Source: Archilochus colubris (Eukaryota; Chordata; Aves; Apodiformes; Trochilidae). Taken from it: a DNA stretch of 64,000 nt. Position numbers and translations under genes: made by a program. Below, piece after piece: positions 13,740 to 26,752 of the stretch. The first letter of the stretch is position 1, and each line of letters starts with the position of its first letter. The stretch is from positions 12,289,127-12,353,126 of the forward strand of contig CM041092.1 in assembly GCA_023079485.1 (NCBI GenBank), read 5' to 3'. A model generated the notes under the pieces. It ran no database searches. It was not told where the DNA came from and saw only the letters and a list, made by a program, of their open reading frames with translations.

Positions 13740-14260
13740 ACTCTTATCAAAATAAATGTTATTCAGTAAGAAACATACCTGAAAAGAATAATTGGCAAAC
13801 TGTATGTTTGTAATTACAACAAAAATCTCACAAGGCAACTCCTCTGGGCCAAACCAGCTGGATTTTTCATAGTAAAAATGCTGAATGTGTGTAAATGTCA
13901 GCCATCCAGGTACGTTCTGTGTATCAAGAGTCACGTACATAAACAGTGAACTTTCAAGACAAGTTTTTTATACGCCATTAAATGAAAATGCTTACTATCC
14001 GATCTCCCATGGAAACCAAATTAATATAATAAAAATAGTTTCACACATGCATAATATGGTGTACAGATGCTCCTTACACAACACGAAGAGCCGTTACAGT
14101 ATAACTCATCTATGATGATTATCACTTCTTTCTTAAGGCCTGGAATCCCGAGCAGAAGTGCACATGTAATTGCACGCCTGCTTTTGCATATACCACTTCT
14201 GTCGCTGCAAGCATGAATTAAATATGTATATTGCTACATAAAAACCTAGTCATTTACAGA
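13740..14260. promoter_or_regulatory. candidate conserved non-coding element in GLI2 intron
   Basis: This is AT-rich, repeat-free sequence with many homeodomain-like cores and no open frame of note. Examples are GTTTGTAATTACAAC (TAATTA inside a palindromic GTAATTAC), CCAAATTAATATAATAAAAA, ATGTAATTGCAC and ATGAATTAAATATG. The composition resembles vertebrate developmental enhancers. This is inference from texture only. Confidence 0.25.
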
Positions 14261-17200
14261 TGTAAATTTCTCTTAAACTCTTTCCAACTTCTCCTCGACT
14301 ATCTGACTTCTGGCTTGGTGCTAAGAGTCCTCTTTTACACTCTTCATTCATTTACTGCATTCCCAGGGTGTAAGAAGGAAGCAGCCATAGTTAACTGTAA
14401 GCAACTCTACAAAATTGTAAAAATGAAGGGCAAAATCAGCCAGAGCCTTATAACATTTATTTTTTAATTGACATCCCCATTCAACCTGACACTTGTGCTC
14501 AAATTCAACTTTCAGGACATGCTTAAATTTGAACTCAGCCAGAACAACAGCAAAGCACATGTGGAAGCAGAGCATGATCCTCTGCATTTGTTAGGGATCC
14601 AATGCAGAAACATTCCCCCATTAAAAACTGAGGAAACCTTCTGTCCCCATTTTAAGGCTGAAAGAGACTTTCAGACCAGTTCTTCTGGCTTGTGAGTTCC
14701 CCATGAGGAGACACCAACTATACTTACAGCAGGGTGCAAATGACATGCACCATATCTCATATTTAATTTCACTTTTGAAAATCACCTATTGGAAGTATTG
14801 TCTAAAAAGGACAGGAGGAGAACAAACTGGCCTATGCCTTTTAAGTAATGGAATTCTGAGGGATGGTGTTGAACAAAATTTGCTGATACATTCTTGCCAA
14901 AACTGCAATAATGATAAATCCACTGTGAAGAATAAAAGGTTTATTTGCAGGGGAGATAAGGAGGAATATGTGCTCCAAATTCCACTTGAAGTTTTTAAAA
15001 CCCCACCCTTCTATAGTGCAGTCAGGTGCCAAACTTCACAAATCTGCTAGTAACCCCTTGTGAAATGACTCGAGAGTCAAACCAGCAAAAGTTTTCTACC
15101 TGTGGGTGTTTAGTGTAACCATGCACAATTAACATGCATAAGAAAAATAAGAATAACAAAGATTACACGAATGTTAATTTTTCTTTTCTTACCCATCTCT
15201 TAACCAGTGCTGTAGGAGCATAAAGACCTCAAAACTTTCTAATATTAATTTTCAGGAAGTTTCTGCAAGGTCAGCATGTTCTTCCAGCATTTACCAGGTC
15301 TGAAATCTCATGGAAGCATGTTCCCTTGAGGAAATCTGTATAACAACTATATAGGTAGATGTACTTGAGAGTCCTTCGTTTTCTTCATGGATTTGACAAA
15401 ATAAGCTTTAACAAAGACCAGCTTTTCTGCTTCCCCCTTTTATTTATGTGCAGAACATGAATACTTCTATACCTCAAAGGACTTATTTTCTAAATCACTT
15501 TGAAATCCTCAAAAGCTACTATAAACCCAGTTATCTTGACTGAGATTGGGACAAGAAAAAGGGCATAGAAGGAACCCCACCGTCTGAGTTTGATAGGACC
15601 ATGCGTGTGACCTCCACAGTACTGCATGGGATTTAGTGTCTCAGGGCATCAAAGATGTCAGCACAGCTGCCCATCAGCAGCACTAAATTGTTTTGATTTT
15701 TTTAAAGTAAAAATTAAAAAGGAAAAAAAAATAATTGCAGCAAAGTAATCAGAATAAAAATCATTAGCAACTATAGAATTAATATTTTAACAACAGGGGA
15801 ATAAGGGAAACCCACTCTGTAGGCTTAACCAGATCAGTTCTATCTGTTATTTTAAGGGGTGAAGCCTGAACTGAGAAATGTGTGTCACACAGAGGCTGGC
15901 AGGTTTGTGAACCCTATCAGGAGCTGCTTAACAGTTGGTCTTAATCGTTTTCCAAGGCACAAAGCCGAGATCAAGATGAATCTGTTTCCCACATTGTTTC
16001 CTCCCAACAGGGTTGGATTTCAGATTTGCCTGGATTAGAGTTAAAGCCACCGGAATTCCCCACCTGGACATTAAGAAGGTTGGAGGCCTTGATTTCAAAG
16101 GCAAGTGGTATGCAGTAATTCCAGCCTGGCCCCATGGGACTACAACTTTCATTTCTAATCAGTGGATTGTCTTTGCTTTGTGCAAAACATTTTTTTTTTC
16201 CTAAGAGGAGGATGGAGGTTTTATTACATCTTCCCCTTTACTCTATCATTTTCATTTTGAGCCAACATATTCTCAGCCTAAATACTAACGAATTAAAAGC
16301 AGAATTATTAGTTCACCTTTTCCAGATAAATTAATGGCAGGACTGAGATTTTTAAATCCCATACTGTTCCTCTGCCTCACCCTGAATTTGCTTAGATGTT
16401 ACTTTTTCACATAATCGGCTTGGACTCTGTGTCTATGCTGAGCTGTGCTTTAGTCTCAACTGCACATTGCAAAGGCAGTGACCTGAACCATTTGCACCTT
16501 TATCCTACAAAAGCATTTACCCAAAGGTATGCACTTATTTCAGCCCAAGTCAGAGAGGAGGAAGATCTGAGCTTCTCAAAAGCTTCTTTGGCTAAAGGGA
16601 AGAACGAGATCCTTTCTCTTGCAAAGCCAGAAATGTCGTGGCATACAGAAATCTCTGTGCAGAAGCCTCTGCATTTTTTTCTCCTCTAGATGGTGGGCTC
16701 AGGGTGAACTGGCCACCCAACATTCAATTTGCAAAGTACTCCAGGTTTCTTCAGCTCTTTTGCTGAGGCATGGGTTCTGGTACCATTCCTCTCACATCCA
16801 GCTCTACGCTCCTGAAGTCCTGAGCACAGGCAGATGCAGTGGCAAAAAACAAAACAAAATAAAACAACAAAAGAAGACAAAAAACCCAAAACAAACAGTG
16901 AGCAGGAAAACAGCATTTTCCTGTGCAGTCTGTGCTGGGTTGGGAAATGGGTTTTAGCCACAGGAAGACCCTTTCTTCTGGTATACACTGTACTGTCCAG
17001 AGGAGTAGTTTGTTGATGCAATTGAGGCTGGAGATGCCTCTCTGAGATAATATGAATGCCAACCTTCAACTAACAGAAGATTTTTTTTTTTTTAGCAGTC
17101 CTCCCTTGAGAGGAAATAAGGTTGCACCAAACCAACAGCACCAAAACCATGCTTCTGCCACCACCCACAGGAACAGACAGGACCCCTGATGTGGGAATGT

Positions 17201-18527
17201 CCCATAGGAGGTGAGGACATGGTCTGGAATAGTGTTTCTCTTGGTAAACTCCAGCCCATCTAAATGCTTTATCTGATGAGCTCCAGCTTCCATTAGCTCC
17301 CCAAGAGTGTTTACCCTGCCAAAGATTTTCCCGTTCTCTGTTCTAGGCAGCCAGGTTCAACTCAATTTAACAGACATCATAGGAAGAGCTTTGATTTTGA
17401 CCCCTGCAAAGAAGTACTTCTGATGAGAGAAACAGAAACAAAGGCAACAACAGCATTTGCATCACCCTCGTGGCTGAGAGGAGTATTCAAATACAACTGA
17501 CTTGAATCTGGAGGACTGAGATGGTTACACAAGTCATCTCAGATGAGCCTGGATAGCTCAGCTTTTCATTTCCCTGCTGAAGGCCAGGTGCTGCCTACTC
17601 ACTGACAGGCAGAGGCAGTATGGTTTGGTATGGCTGATGGAGTTTCCACCTCCACAGCTGCCCCTGCTTTGCCTTGGATCAGGTTATCCATTATCAATCC
17701 ACTCCTGGGGCTCAACAATTTACAACAGACATTTAAGCCATTGCCCAGCTCAGTTTGCCTTAGCCATCACTCTCTCAAGTGCAGCACTTGGGGACACTGA
17801 TGACAGACAAGCTGCTCCAGCAGTGGCACATCAAGCAACCAGCTTACCTGCTGCCCCACACCACCCCCTCAGAGCTTTCATTTGCCTTAACCACTGGGAA
17901 GGGGATAGAAGAAAAAGTTTAGAAATGTAGGCAAATCCTTGACATCATCTCTCCATCTGCAAACTTAGAGACTAAGGTTGGCCCCTTGCAGGATGCTTCC
18001 TGAAGGTGTCATGACAAAATGGCAATTTCCCTTGCTTGGCTAAGATGTAGTGGTCCTGTTTCATATCAGGGGTGTCAATGAGACCTTAAACAAACTGCAG
18101 GACTTGATACTCTCACATATCAGTGGAATATTGCAATTCAGAGCAAATCTCACATTTACAGAAACAAGAACCATGTCCCTGCATTTAGAATAACTGAAAT
18201 CAAAAGCCATCAACTACTCTTCCAGACAAGTCAGGGGTTTGCCTCCCTAGACTCAACCCTATGTGAAGTGCCACACAACAGGATGGCAAACCAAAGTGTT
18301 AAACACACAATCAAATTAATTTCAGAATCAATAAAAAATTTAAAATCTTTACAACCTCTATGTGACGATGTTTGAAGGTTTTGTTAAGAACTTTTTCATC
18401 TATCTGACAGCATGTGTTTCCAATACAGACATATTTGGGCCCGTATGTTGCTATTTTAGTGCTAACATTTACAAGCTTATTTGCTGAAGGCAATTTTCAG
18501 AGACATTTTGTCAGCGGCCAAGTCCAG

Positions 18528-18594
18528 TTCCCATTGAAGTTAACTGGAAGGCTCCCACTGACCTCAATAGGAAATGGCTCAGACAATCAAGGCC
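18528..18594 (+). repeat. possible old sauropsid interspersed repeat
   Basis: CCCATTGAAGTTAACTGGAAGG, CTCCCACTGACCTCAATAGG, AAATGGCTCAGACAATCAAGGCC resembles a motif common in reptile and bird DNA, in which TTGAAGTCAATGG is followed by CTCCCATTGACTTCAATGGG and a GGATCAGGCCC-like end. The family name is unknown to me. Confidence 0.35.
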
Positions 18595-18865
18595 ACATTC
18601 AGAGCTGCTAAAATTCACTGAAATGCCACCAGTTGAGGACACAGCTCTTGGAGCAAAATGGGTAAGCCCAGGAGAATATCACCACATGAAATAACAGGAT
18701 ATCCATTAATAAATATATTAGGACTTGATGCCATGTGATGTCCTCAGTAGCTGTCCCAGCATAACAGTTTTCCACCCTGTGCTAAATCTCACCACCAGCT
18801 TTGGCCAAGGAAAGGAGATGGTTTGTGCACTAGTGTATGTGCTTGCTCAACCTGAATGTGAGGGG

Positions 18866-18880
18866 AAAAAAAAAAAAAAA
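18866..18880 (+). repeat. A15 homopolymer in a purine-rich stretch
   Basis: Fifteen A flanked by AGGGG on the left and GTGGGAAGGTGGGGGAGAGG on the right. Confidence 0.95.
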
Positions 18881-20439
18881 GTGGGAAGGTGGGGGAGAGG
18901 GAAGGATGCTTTCAGCAATCCAGAGTGGTCTTGCTGAAATTACAAAAATTGTCCAGATTCTTAAAAGTAAAGCACTGATAAAAAATTGGTAAAAGTGGCT
19001 GGATAGTCCCAGCTTTAGTCTTTCAGATAATTATTTTCTTCTAGCTCATCACAACTAAGAAAACTTTGTTTAATAGCTTCCAATATCACCACCATGACTG
19101 AAACTGTATTTCTTCCATTTAACTGGAAAGAGCTTTAAGAAATTCCTTGCAGACAGCTTTTTTTTTTCTTATTCTCTTTTTATAAAGTCTACACATGTTA
19201 TGAGGGCACAAGGGATGGAAAAAGTATTTAATTAGTATTTCCAGAAATATCCTCGCCTAACCCATAATGAGGTCATGCCAGATCATAATCCTCCTCAAAT
19301 ATGAGACAAAGTGATTTCCTTTCATACAACATCCTTTTTTTTTTGGGTGCAGCTTAGACAGCTTTTCTGTGGTTTCAAAGGAAAAATAAAATGGAGTCCC
19401 TCTGAGTGGGGGAAGTCCAGAAATACCTAATACATCTTCCTGTGAGATGAATTCAACAGGCCATGCCTCAGTGAAGACATGGGTAAGATTTAATACAACC
19501 AGGAAGCTTTCTTTTAAAGAAAAAAGAAGAGGGAAAAAACCCAAATAAACAAAAAATGCAGATCCAGCCATCATGTGCCCAACTGAACCCCTTTGAACTG
19601 TCTGCTCAAATAATATTTCTCTTAAATCATACAGGGTGTGTTTGGTCTACCTGCATCTATTTGCCGCTCCTCCTGCCTGTAGTAACTGGACCTAAGCCCT
19701 GGATGTACTCTGGAAAACAGCAGCCCAGAGGTTGGCCAGATCAGTGCTAGTGTTGCCAGGGCTTGGCTTGCACCAAGAGGTGCTGGCAGCAGATATGAAG
19801 GTCCTGAGACCAACCTCCTCATTACAAGGTCATCCCTCCTCCATCAGTGCTTCCAGCAGCCAGAGCACTGATGGGCTTTTGAAGACTCTACAGAAAGAAG
19901 ACTCTCCCTTGGGAAACCCTCAGGAAACACTGAGGCCATGTAGCTTGCTCTCCTTACAGAATATTTCATGGGCTTTTGTTAATTTCTCCTTGCAATAAAC
20001 CCACTAGTTTGCCCACGGCAGAAACAATGACTTGGAGAAAAGCTTCCAGCCTCATACTGATGAAGATAAAGACCTTGAAACCCCAGCAGTTCCCATAGTG
20101 GCTTTTGCCAGTAATTTCTCAACTCTACACTACCAAAAAGCTTGGGTTGATGCCTGGGTTTAGCTCACAGCTGTCAGTGGGTCATCAGCTTTTCCCACTG
20201 GCATAAAGGACCAGAGAGCAGAAAGCCTTTTCTCTCCTTTCATATTCAGGAATTACAATAAAGCAGAAACAGAACATTATCTGATGTATTTGCCCTCTTC
20301 CTCAAACACAACCATGTGTTATTTCACTACAGCAATCACCAGGCAAAGCTGATTTACTGACCAGTCTCAGGAAGCCAGTGGTTCTCCAACCCTCTCTCCC
20401 ATCCCCCAAAGTTTATCGTTGAGTTCTTGGAACATCAAG

Positions 20440-20620
20440 TACAAAGTGTGAAATAATTTAACGGCAGGGGGATTTTTCACCCTCCTTCTCTATCCCAATA
20501 TGACTAAATTTATTGATTTTGGATTGCTGTAAATTATAATGTAATTATCCTGCTGCACAAGCAGCTTCCCGTTCCAGAAATTAAAAAGCAATTCAGGTAA
20601 ATGATCTTTAGCTATCGTGG
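20440..20620. promoter_or_regulatory. candidate conserved non-coding element in GLI2 intron
   Basis: AT-rich unique sequence containing TTTATTGATTTTGGATTGC, TAAATTATAATGTAATTATCC and CAGAAATTAAAAAGCAATTC. It has no repeat or coding signature. Regulatory role is inferred from composition. Confidence 0.22.
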
Positions 20621-21651
20621 TGCATCCCTGCAGAACTCATCAAGCTGGGGGATAAGACAGCACAAAAAAACCTCTTACAGTGTTGGTGACATTGAAAACT
20701 ACCAGCCCTCAAAATACAGAACTTTCTTGGGAAAGTAACAGGGACAAAGGTGTTGGTGTGGCATATTTTTGTATTTCCCAACAACTTTGATATGCTATCA
20801 ACTGTTTCATCCCCCAGGTCTCTTTTGAGATAAGAACGCCATTAAGTGGGAAAATTTAAGAAATGGACAACATCACACTGGCATCTGTAGAACCTCGTTA
20901 TTTGATCCTGCTTAACCTCAGGTGGAAAAGCACCTCGTGTGACTTGGTATCACAAGTGTTGAGGTGGGAGACACTCAAGTGTCACTGCAGAAAGTTCATA
21001 CCACATTTCTGGCTAGCTAAGGTTAATTTTCCAGCTTTCGCTAAAGAAAGCTCTATCTGGTGGGATCTTTAAAAGGTTAATCATTGACGGATAGTAGTCA
21101 CAAAAGATATCACCATACATACCATCACAACTGTTTTCCATCCCTCTGTCTTGCCCAAAGGTTCAGTTTTGCCTCCCTAAACTTGACTGCTCCCTATTCA
21201 ATCAGTTAAAGCATTTCCCATTTGCTATTGTAAGCTGTCAGGATGCTACAAAGCAGCCATCACCAGGCTTCACACCAAAGATGCTATGGTGGTTGGCAGA
21301 TGAAAGGATACATGCATGCAGAGTTTGCACATCATTAAGTTCGTAAAATGCTTTGAGGATGAAATCTGCTACATAAATATAACAGGTTATGAAATTTCTT
21401 GGTGCAACTTGCTTCAGCCAGGTGTACAGTGGTCCTCAATGGATTGTGTCTAAATCTGTTTCTAGCTTCCTTTTTCTTCCCTTTGTCCCAGGAGATTTGA
21501 TGATTTTGATGTCTTTTCCCCCCAGACCCAAGCCAATGAGTCTTTCACACCTTCTAGCTGACCCAGCCCAGCTGCTGTGAAGATGCAGGGTGAGAGGCAC
21601 CCCTCTGGGTTTCAGGCTGCACCTGTGCAGCCTCTCTACTCTTTTCTATAA

Positions 21652-21912
21652 AGTGACAAGTGATAGGACAAGAAGTAATGGCCTCAAGTTGCACCAGGGG
21701 AGGTTTTAATTTGATGTTAGGATGGATTTCTCCACTGAAAGGGTTATCAGGTGTCAGAACAGGCTGTCCAGTGCAGTGGTGGAGTCACCATCCCAGAAGG
21801 TATTTAAGAGTAAGGGATATGGCTTAGTTGAAGGACTTGTCAGTGTTAGGTTAACCATTGGACTCAGTGATCTTAAAGGTCTTTTCCAACCAAGGTAATT
21901 CTGTTATTTTGT
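21652..21912 (+). mobile_element. CR1 LINE, truncated 3' end
   Basis: The segment follows the bird CR1 3' region in order: GTGACAAGTGATAGGACAAG, AATGGCCTCAAGTTGCACCAGGG, GGATTTCTCCACTGAAAGGG, CAGAACAGGCTGTCCAGTGCAGTGG, AGTCACCATCCC, GACTCAGTGATCTTAAAGGTC and CTTTTCCAACC, ending in ATTCTGTTATTTTG. That is the usual 5'-truncated CR1 copy in sense orientation, with no coding capacity. It lies within a GLI2 intron, antisense to the gene. It is the clearest repeat in the window and supports an avian origin. Confidence 0.9.
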
Positions 21913-22865
21913 TTCCTGTGAAAGCTGAAGGATTTGAAAGACCCCTCTTGCTCCAACCACTCTCCTTAATACAGCCCTTAATTAGCAGTGAAGAAAGCTA
22001 CCATTTCCGAGCAGGACAATGCAGATCCTCAGGATATTAGCCAAGAACCGCAGAGATTTATAAACTTGTCAGTGTGGTCAGGATACTCAGAAAAGAAGCC
22101 AAAAGCTTCAGTTCAAAAATCTACACCATCATAAATTTCAACTTTATCTGCAAGTTCTTTTCACTGTGAAAGTTTACTAGTTCTGTTATTTCACTTCTAG
22201 TAAGTACCATGTCCTAATTTGGACATTTTTGCAGCATTCAGCTGAATTATGAAGATATACAACATACCTCAGTAGTCTTTTCTCCCATTAAAAACAATCT
22301 ATAAAGCCAGAGTCTCACAAAAAGCCCAAATAATAATATCTAGTCTCTGTTTCTAGCAGAGAAAGCTCAGTAATCCCTCTCTCACCACATCTCCAACACG
22401 TGGTGCCACAGTTACACAAGGCGCTGTGGCAGGAGCACGGGACATCAGTACAAATCTCCGTTCTTTTTTGGGATGCACACATACTTTTCAAATTTCCTAA
22501 AAGGAGAAATTATTTGGTTTTGGCCAAGCATCTGAAACCACTTGCAGGCCACACACAAGTTACCAAGTAAGCAGACGACATCCTCTTCTCAAACCCTTGT
22601 GGACACAAACAGATTCTGAAAAAACGTACTTCAACCACCTCAGCAAATTGTTTCCTCGATGCTATGGTACTGGGAGCCCAGTGCCTGCCCTCCCTCTTCC
22701 TCCCTCCTTGTTCACTGCTTACAGCAATGAGGACATCAGTGCTGGACTGAACCGGCTCCAGTTCTTTTATATAGATTTAGACCGTATAATTTGATCGCGA
22801 CCACAGGCAGTTTTATTGCCCTGATTTATATGGAGCCTTGCAGGGGTTATTTCTTTTTTCCTTCC

Positions 22866-22884
22866 TTTTTTTTTTTTTTTTTTT
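22866..22884 (+). repeat. T19 homopolymer
   Basis: A run of 19 T preceded by a pyrimidine-only stretch (TTTCTTTTTTCCTTCC). Confidence 0.95.
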
Positions 22885-25800
22885 CCTAAGAAAGCAAGAT
22901 TCATAGAAGCGCTTTCCCCACTCCAGCCTCAGGACAAGCTGTGGGATCTCCAGGGCTTCCCACAAGGTCTGCAGCAGGCCTGGATGCCACCCTGCCTCTC
23001 CTCTCACTGTGGCCTTGGAGGGGCATGCACACACCACATCTGGTTGAAGCTTCTCCTCTAGCACAAGCCCTCCCTGTGGCCCTCACTGCGTCTCAACACA
23101 TGGCTTGTCCTGCTGGAGAGGATAATCCAAGTGACTTCTTGGGTAACTGATGTTTCCACTGCCCTTACCCACCCCCTGTGATACCCTGATGGACACCTCA
23201 GCATCTCTCCCTCTTGTACACTAACCCTTCATAAACTCTTCCAGAAAGGTCAGCAAAAGGTTTTTTTGATTGGGCCATCACCTTTGCAATCCAAATAGCA
23301 GGGGATGAAAATCCAGGCAGGTTTGCCATGGAGCTGTGGGAGATGTGGTTGTTGGGCCAGGCATATTGCTACCAAACATCTACACCTCCCAGGGCACACT
23401 AAACTTGAGATGTGTATTTGTATTCTCCAGCAAGCATCCGGCAGATATTAAATACCAGCCTCTCCAGAGAACTTGTTACCTCCTCATGCTTGACTGGGTG
23501 AATGTAAGCAAGAACTGTGCTTGTATCTTCTACCTGAAAAGACTAGATTGAGCCTATCTGAAACATGCCAAGGCTCCATATCTATCATTACCATACCAAT
23601 TTCCTGAATGAAAACCTTCCCTTTCTTTTGTTTAATCTATCCTCCTTCTCATTACATGACCAGAACATGCTGTACCAACTACAAAGACAGGTCAGTATGT
23701 GACTCAAAACCTAATTTCTGTTACTTATCTAAAGGCTTACTGCCTGGACGAGCATCATGTTTTGGAATAACAATAAGAAAGTCCACCAATAATCCTGCCT
23801 TGGCACTGGCATGTGAAGAGCTAACTTCACACTGGGCCATGGGCTTAGAGAAAAGGTTCATCAGGAATCCAGTCATCTCAACTTCACAATTAATGTGGGC
23901 TTTTTTCTAGCTTCTCAACCTTTTGTACTTCTCTGCACCCAGGAAGTTTCTTATTACGTTTCTAGGAGCACGTAAATCTGCCACTCAAATACTTCATGAC
24001 TTTTCCCTTTGCTGCTAAGTTCACCTATTGAAGATCTTACGATTTTGTGTCTTTGGGCTCAATTTTTGTTGTTGCAGTCTTGCTCCTCTGGACAACAGCT
24101 GGTCAGAGGCCTTCCAGTCCCTCTACACAACTCAGCCTTCCTCTCACATGTCCAGTACAGCCTATTCCTCCTGCTCTGTAAAGCATTTTATCCAAGTAAA
24201 TGCTTTTGACCATAATCTGCCACTGTTTCCATAAACGACTCCAAACTTCTCTCAGCCATTCTGGCACCTTCTGTCTTACCACATCAAGAAATACTTTTGC
24301 AAATCTGTGAAGCAGAAATTATGTCCTCCCTAGTTATGGGTTCACACAGCACTGATCAAATGCTACTGACACCACCTTTTGCCTTGCTTAGAAGCATGTA
24401 ACAATTTTCTAGAGAAAAGTATTTCAAAATTACCTGCAGAACCAGAAAACTCACAAGTGGCACGAGCCATCACCCACTTCCTGTGCACCTGGATGTGTAT
24501 TGGGAATGCTGGGCTTGCACATCTGCACCCTTTTATGATCATGTGGAGAAACATCACCCTTCCTTTGTGGTATCTACAACCATGGTATTCAAAGGCTAAT
24601 TCATTTTCTGTTCTCATGCCTTGGTTTGCTGACATAGCCTTCAAATTCCCACTGTCTAAGCATGGCTTGAGCTATCAGCCCCATACCTCACAAAACACAA
24701 GGTTAAGTGAACCAAATTCAGGAGCACATTTCTGTTCTGCCCTCAGGACTTAACTACTAGCAGGTTTTGAAGTTGAAAAAGAGTAGTTTTTCTTTTGGGT
24801 CACGGAAAGGAAGGATAAACTAAAACCATCTTTACAAGAGGCACTGCAGATATGGGAAGTGAAGAAAGGCCCTTTGGGCTGATACTGAGAGAAGCTCGTT
24901 TCTACCCCGCTCAAGTGTTACAGAGGTTAAAGACCTGCTACAGCCTACTATAAAAGCCAAAAACCACATTAATAGGAAATGTGGTCCCCTCCCCCACTCC
25001 AAATGTATTTTTTATGAGTAAACATTTCTGTATTAAGACTTAGTGTCTTCAAAGATCCCTTTTATGTCCCAAAGGTAACCATTTAAGTGAACTTATAACA
25101 GCCGTTACTTATCTTTACAATGGGCAATGCACATGAACTCAGTGTCTGAGACTTTCATTTTGCTATATATTTTTTAGTAACCACATATAAATCCAGCCTG
25201 TTTCAAGTGTCAGTGACTCTATGTGGCCAAATATAGGCTTGGATCTTATTTCAGCAGCTAAGACATTGTTTAGAGTGAAATTAAAATTGAAAGAAGCACC
25301 AAAATTTGCAAAACTTTTTTTCCTCCCAAGTCTCTTAGCTTGCTTACAAAAGCGATGCAGCATACTCAGAGCTCAGAGATAGAGATGCAAATGTTTTTCA
25401 CACATTCAGCTGTCTCATACCTATTTTGAGAGTCACTGTTTCAGCACATGAAATACAGGACCCTGCAGTAAAGGTGTTTTAAGGATGCCTTTGTAACAGT
25501 GCATAAAGGTCCCCTCAGGGTTTTCCAAAGGGAAAAAAATGCACAAAACAATGGTATTGCCAGCTTCTTTGCAGTTGATTATGGTATTAGAGTGTGCATG
25601 TGCACAGAAGGCTAACAGGAGAGAAAGCTGAAATGAAAGGTTTCTTTGAAGCTGCTATCCCATGTCAGTGATTTTCTTCTCCTTCCGTCACCTGGTCCCC
25701 AGAACAACACCTTTCCTAAGAGTCTAATTACAAAGAACTTTGCTAAAACCACTTTCTTATTTCTTGGGCCAAGGTGAAATTCTGAAGTTCTGCATTGTTT

Positions 25801-26370
25801 CTAGAAATTCATCCAGGTCTGTCCAGGTATTTGAACTTCAGCAAACTGTTTGATGAACCTTACTCATAGATTACATATGTAAGAAACCCTTTAAACTGGG
25901 AAAAATCTATTTTCTCTTTTTTCAATAAAAGAAATGCACACAGCTATTAATAACATGATGTTCTCCAACTGAGTCTGCTAGGGAAGATCACATGAAAGAC
26001 TTTCTTACTCCAGAGCACAGCATGACCCCTTGGAATACAGTCAACTTCATGTATCCAGGAGTAGTCTCTCCACTGTAGATATTGAAAATACTTTGGCTAT
26101 AAGAACTTAACCTTACTTTCCCTAATCCCGCAAATCTGTTTTATTGGGCCTCTTTGACAGCAGCAGGTTGACACCTCAGACATCTGAACAAGGTCACCCT
26201 TGCAAGGCAGTGCCCAGGGGCAGCAGTAGCTTCTTGCAGGAGGTGGGGAGGGGGGCACTACAACCTTTCTGCGATTTGACCCGTTAAGTGCTTCAGTATG
26301 AGCAGTGCCATAAACGTGCTCACCAGATGCTGATGGATGGGCCTGGAGGCCCAGAGAACAACCCAAGTTC

Positions 26371-26500
26371 ATTATATAAATGGGGGAGCAAAGGGAAGTC
26401 AAGCAGCTTTCCCCAAATCATGAAGGAAGTTTGGGGCTGGATCAGGAACTGAAACTAATTTTCTCCAGGCTTAGTTCTGTGCCCTCACTGCAGGGAGCCA
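26371..26500 (-). repeat. ancient MIR-like SINE, reverse orientation
   Basis: TATAAATGGGGGAGCAAAGG, GAAGTCAAGCAGCTTTCCCC, AAATCATGAAGG and GGGGCTGGATCAGGAACTGAA mirror the reverse complement of the MIR core (ATGGGGAAACTGAGGCA, AAGTCACTTGCCC, AAGGTCACA, GAGCTGGGATTTGAACC). Only the core is recognisable. Confidence 0.5.
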
Positions 26501-26737
26501 CCAAAAAATTGGGTATCCTCACACACGCAGCCTCTGGGAGTCGGGTCAGCTTCCCACAACACATAATAACTCCTCTCGTTAAAATGGGACGTGCAAATCA
26601 ATGCCTAAAGCACACCTCTGTGTTTCACTCTTTTTGCTTTTAAGTGTGGCTGTAAATGCCTCAGAAAGAACATCGCCGGCTGTACCTGCAAACTGATATG
26701 AACAAGATTTAGCTTAATTTAGCTTCTAGCCTCATGA

Positions 26738-26752
26738 CATTCTATGATTCTT
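26738..26752 (+). mobile_element. possible CR1 3' tail remnant
   Basis: ATTCTATGATTCTTT is the characteristic CR1 tail octamer, but the sequence before it is not clearly CR1. It may be an extremely truncated copy or chance. Confidence 0.35.

Larger units (their letters stand above)
14261..21651. other. intronic DNA with no gene
   Basis: Nothing beyond A/T homopolymers (near 17080, 18866, 19160, 19335), the possible old sauropsid repeat at 18528 and the AT-rich segment at 20440. The 115-codon frame at 14703-15050 and the 127-codon frame at 16686-17069 are unrecognised and probably chance. Confidence 0.5.

Noticed and set aside
14703..15050. 115-codon plus-strand frame
   Set aside because: The translation is unremarkable, with no domain, signal or membrane segment.
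16686..17069. 127-codon minus-strand frame with a hydrophobic stretch
   Set aside because: The hydrophobic run comes from an A/C-rich simple sequence read in reverse; two overlapping minus-strand frames show the same artefact.
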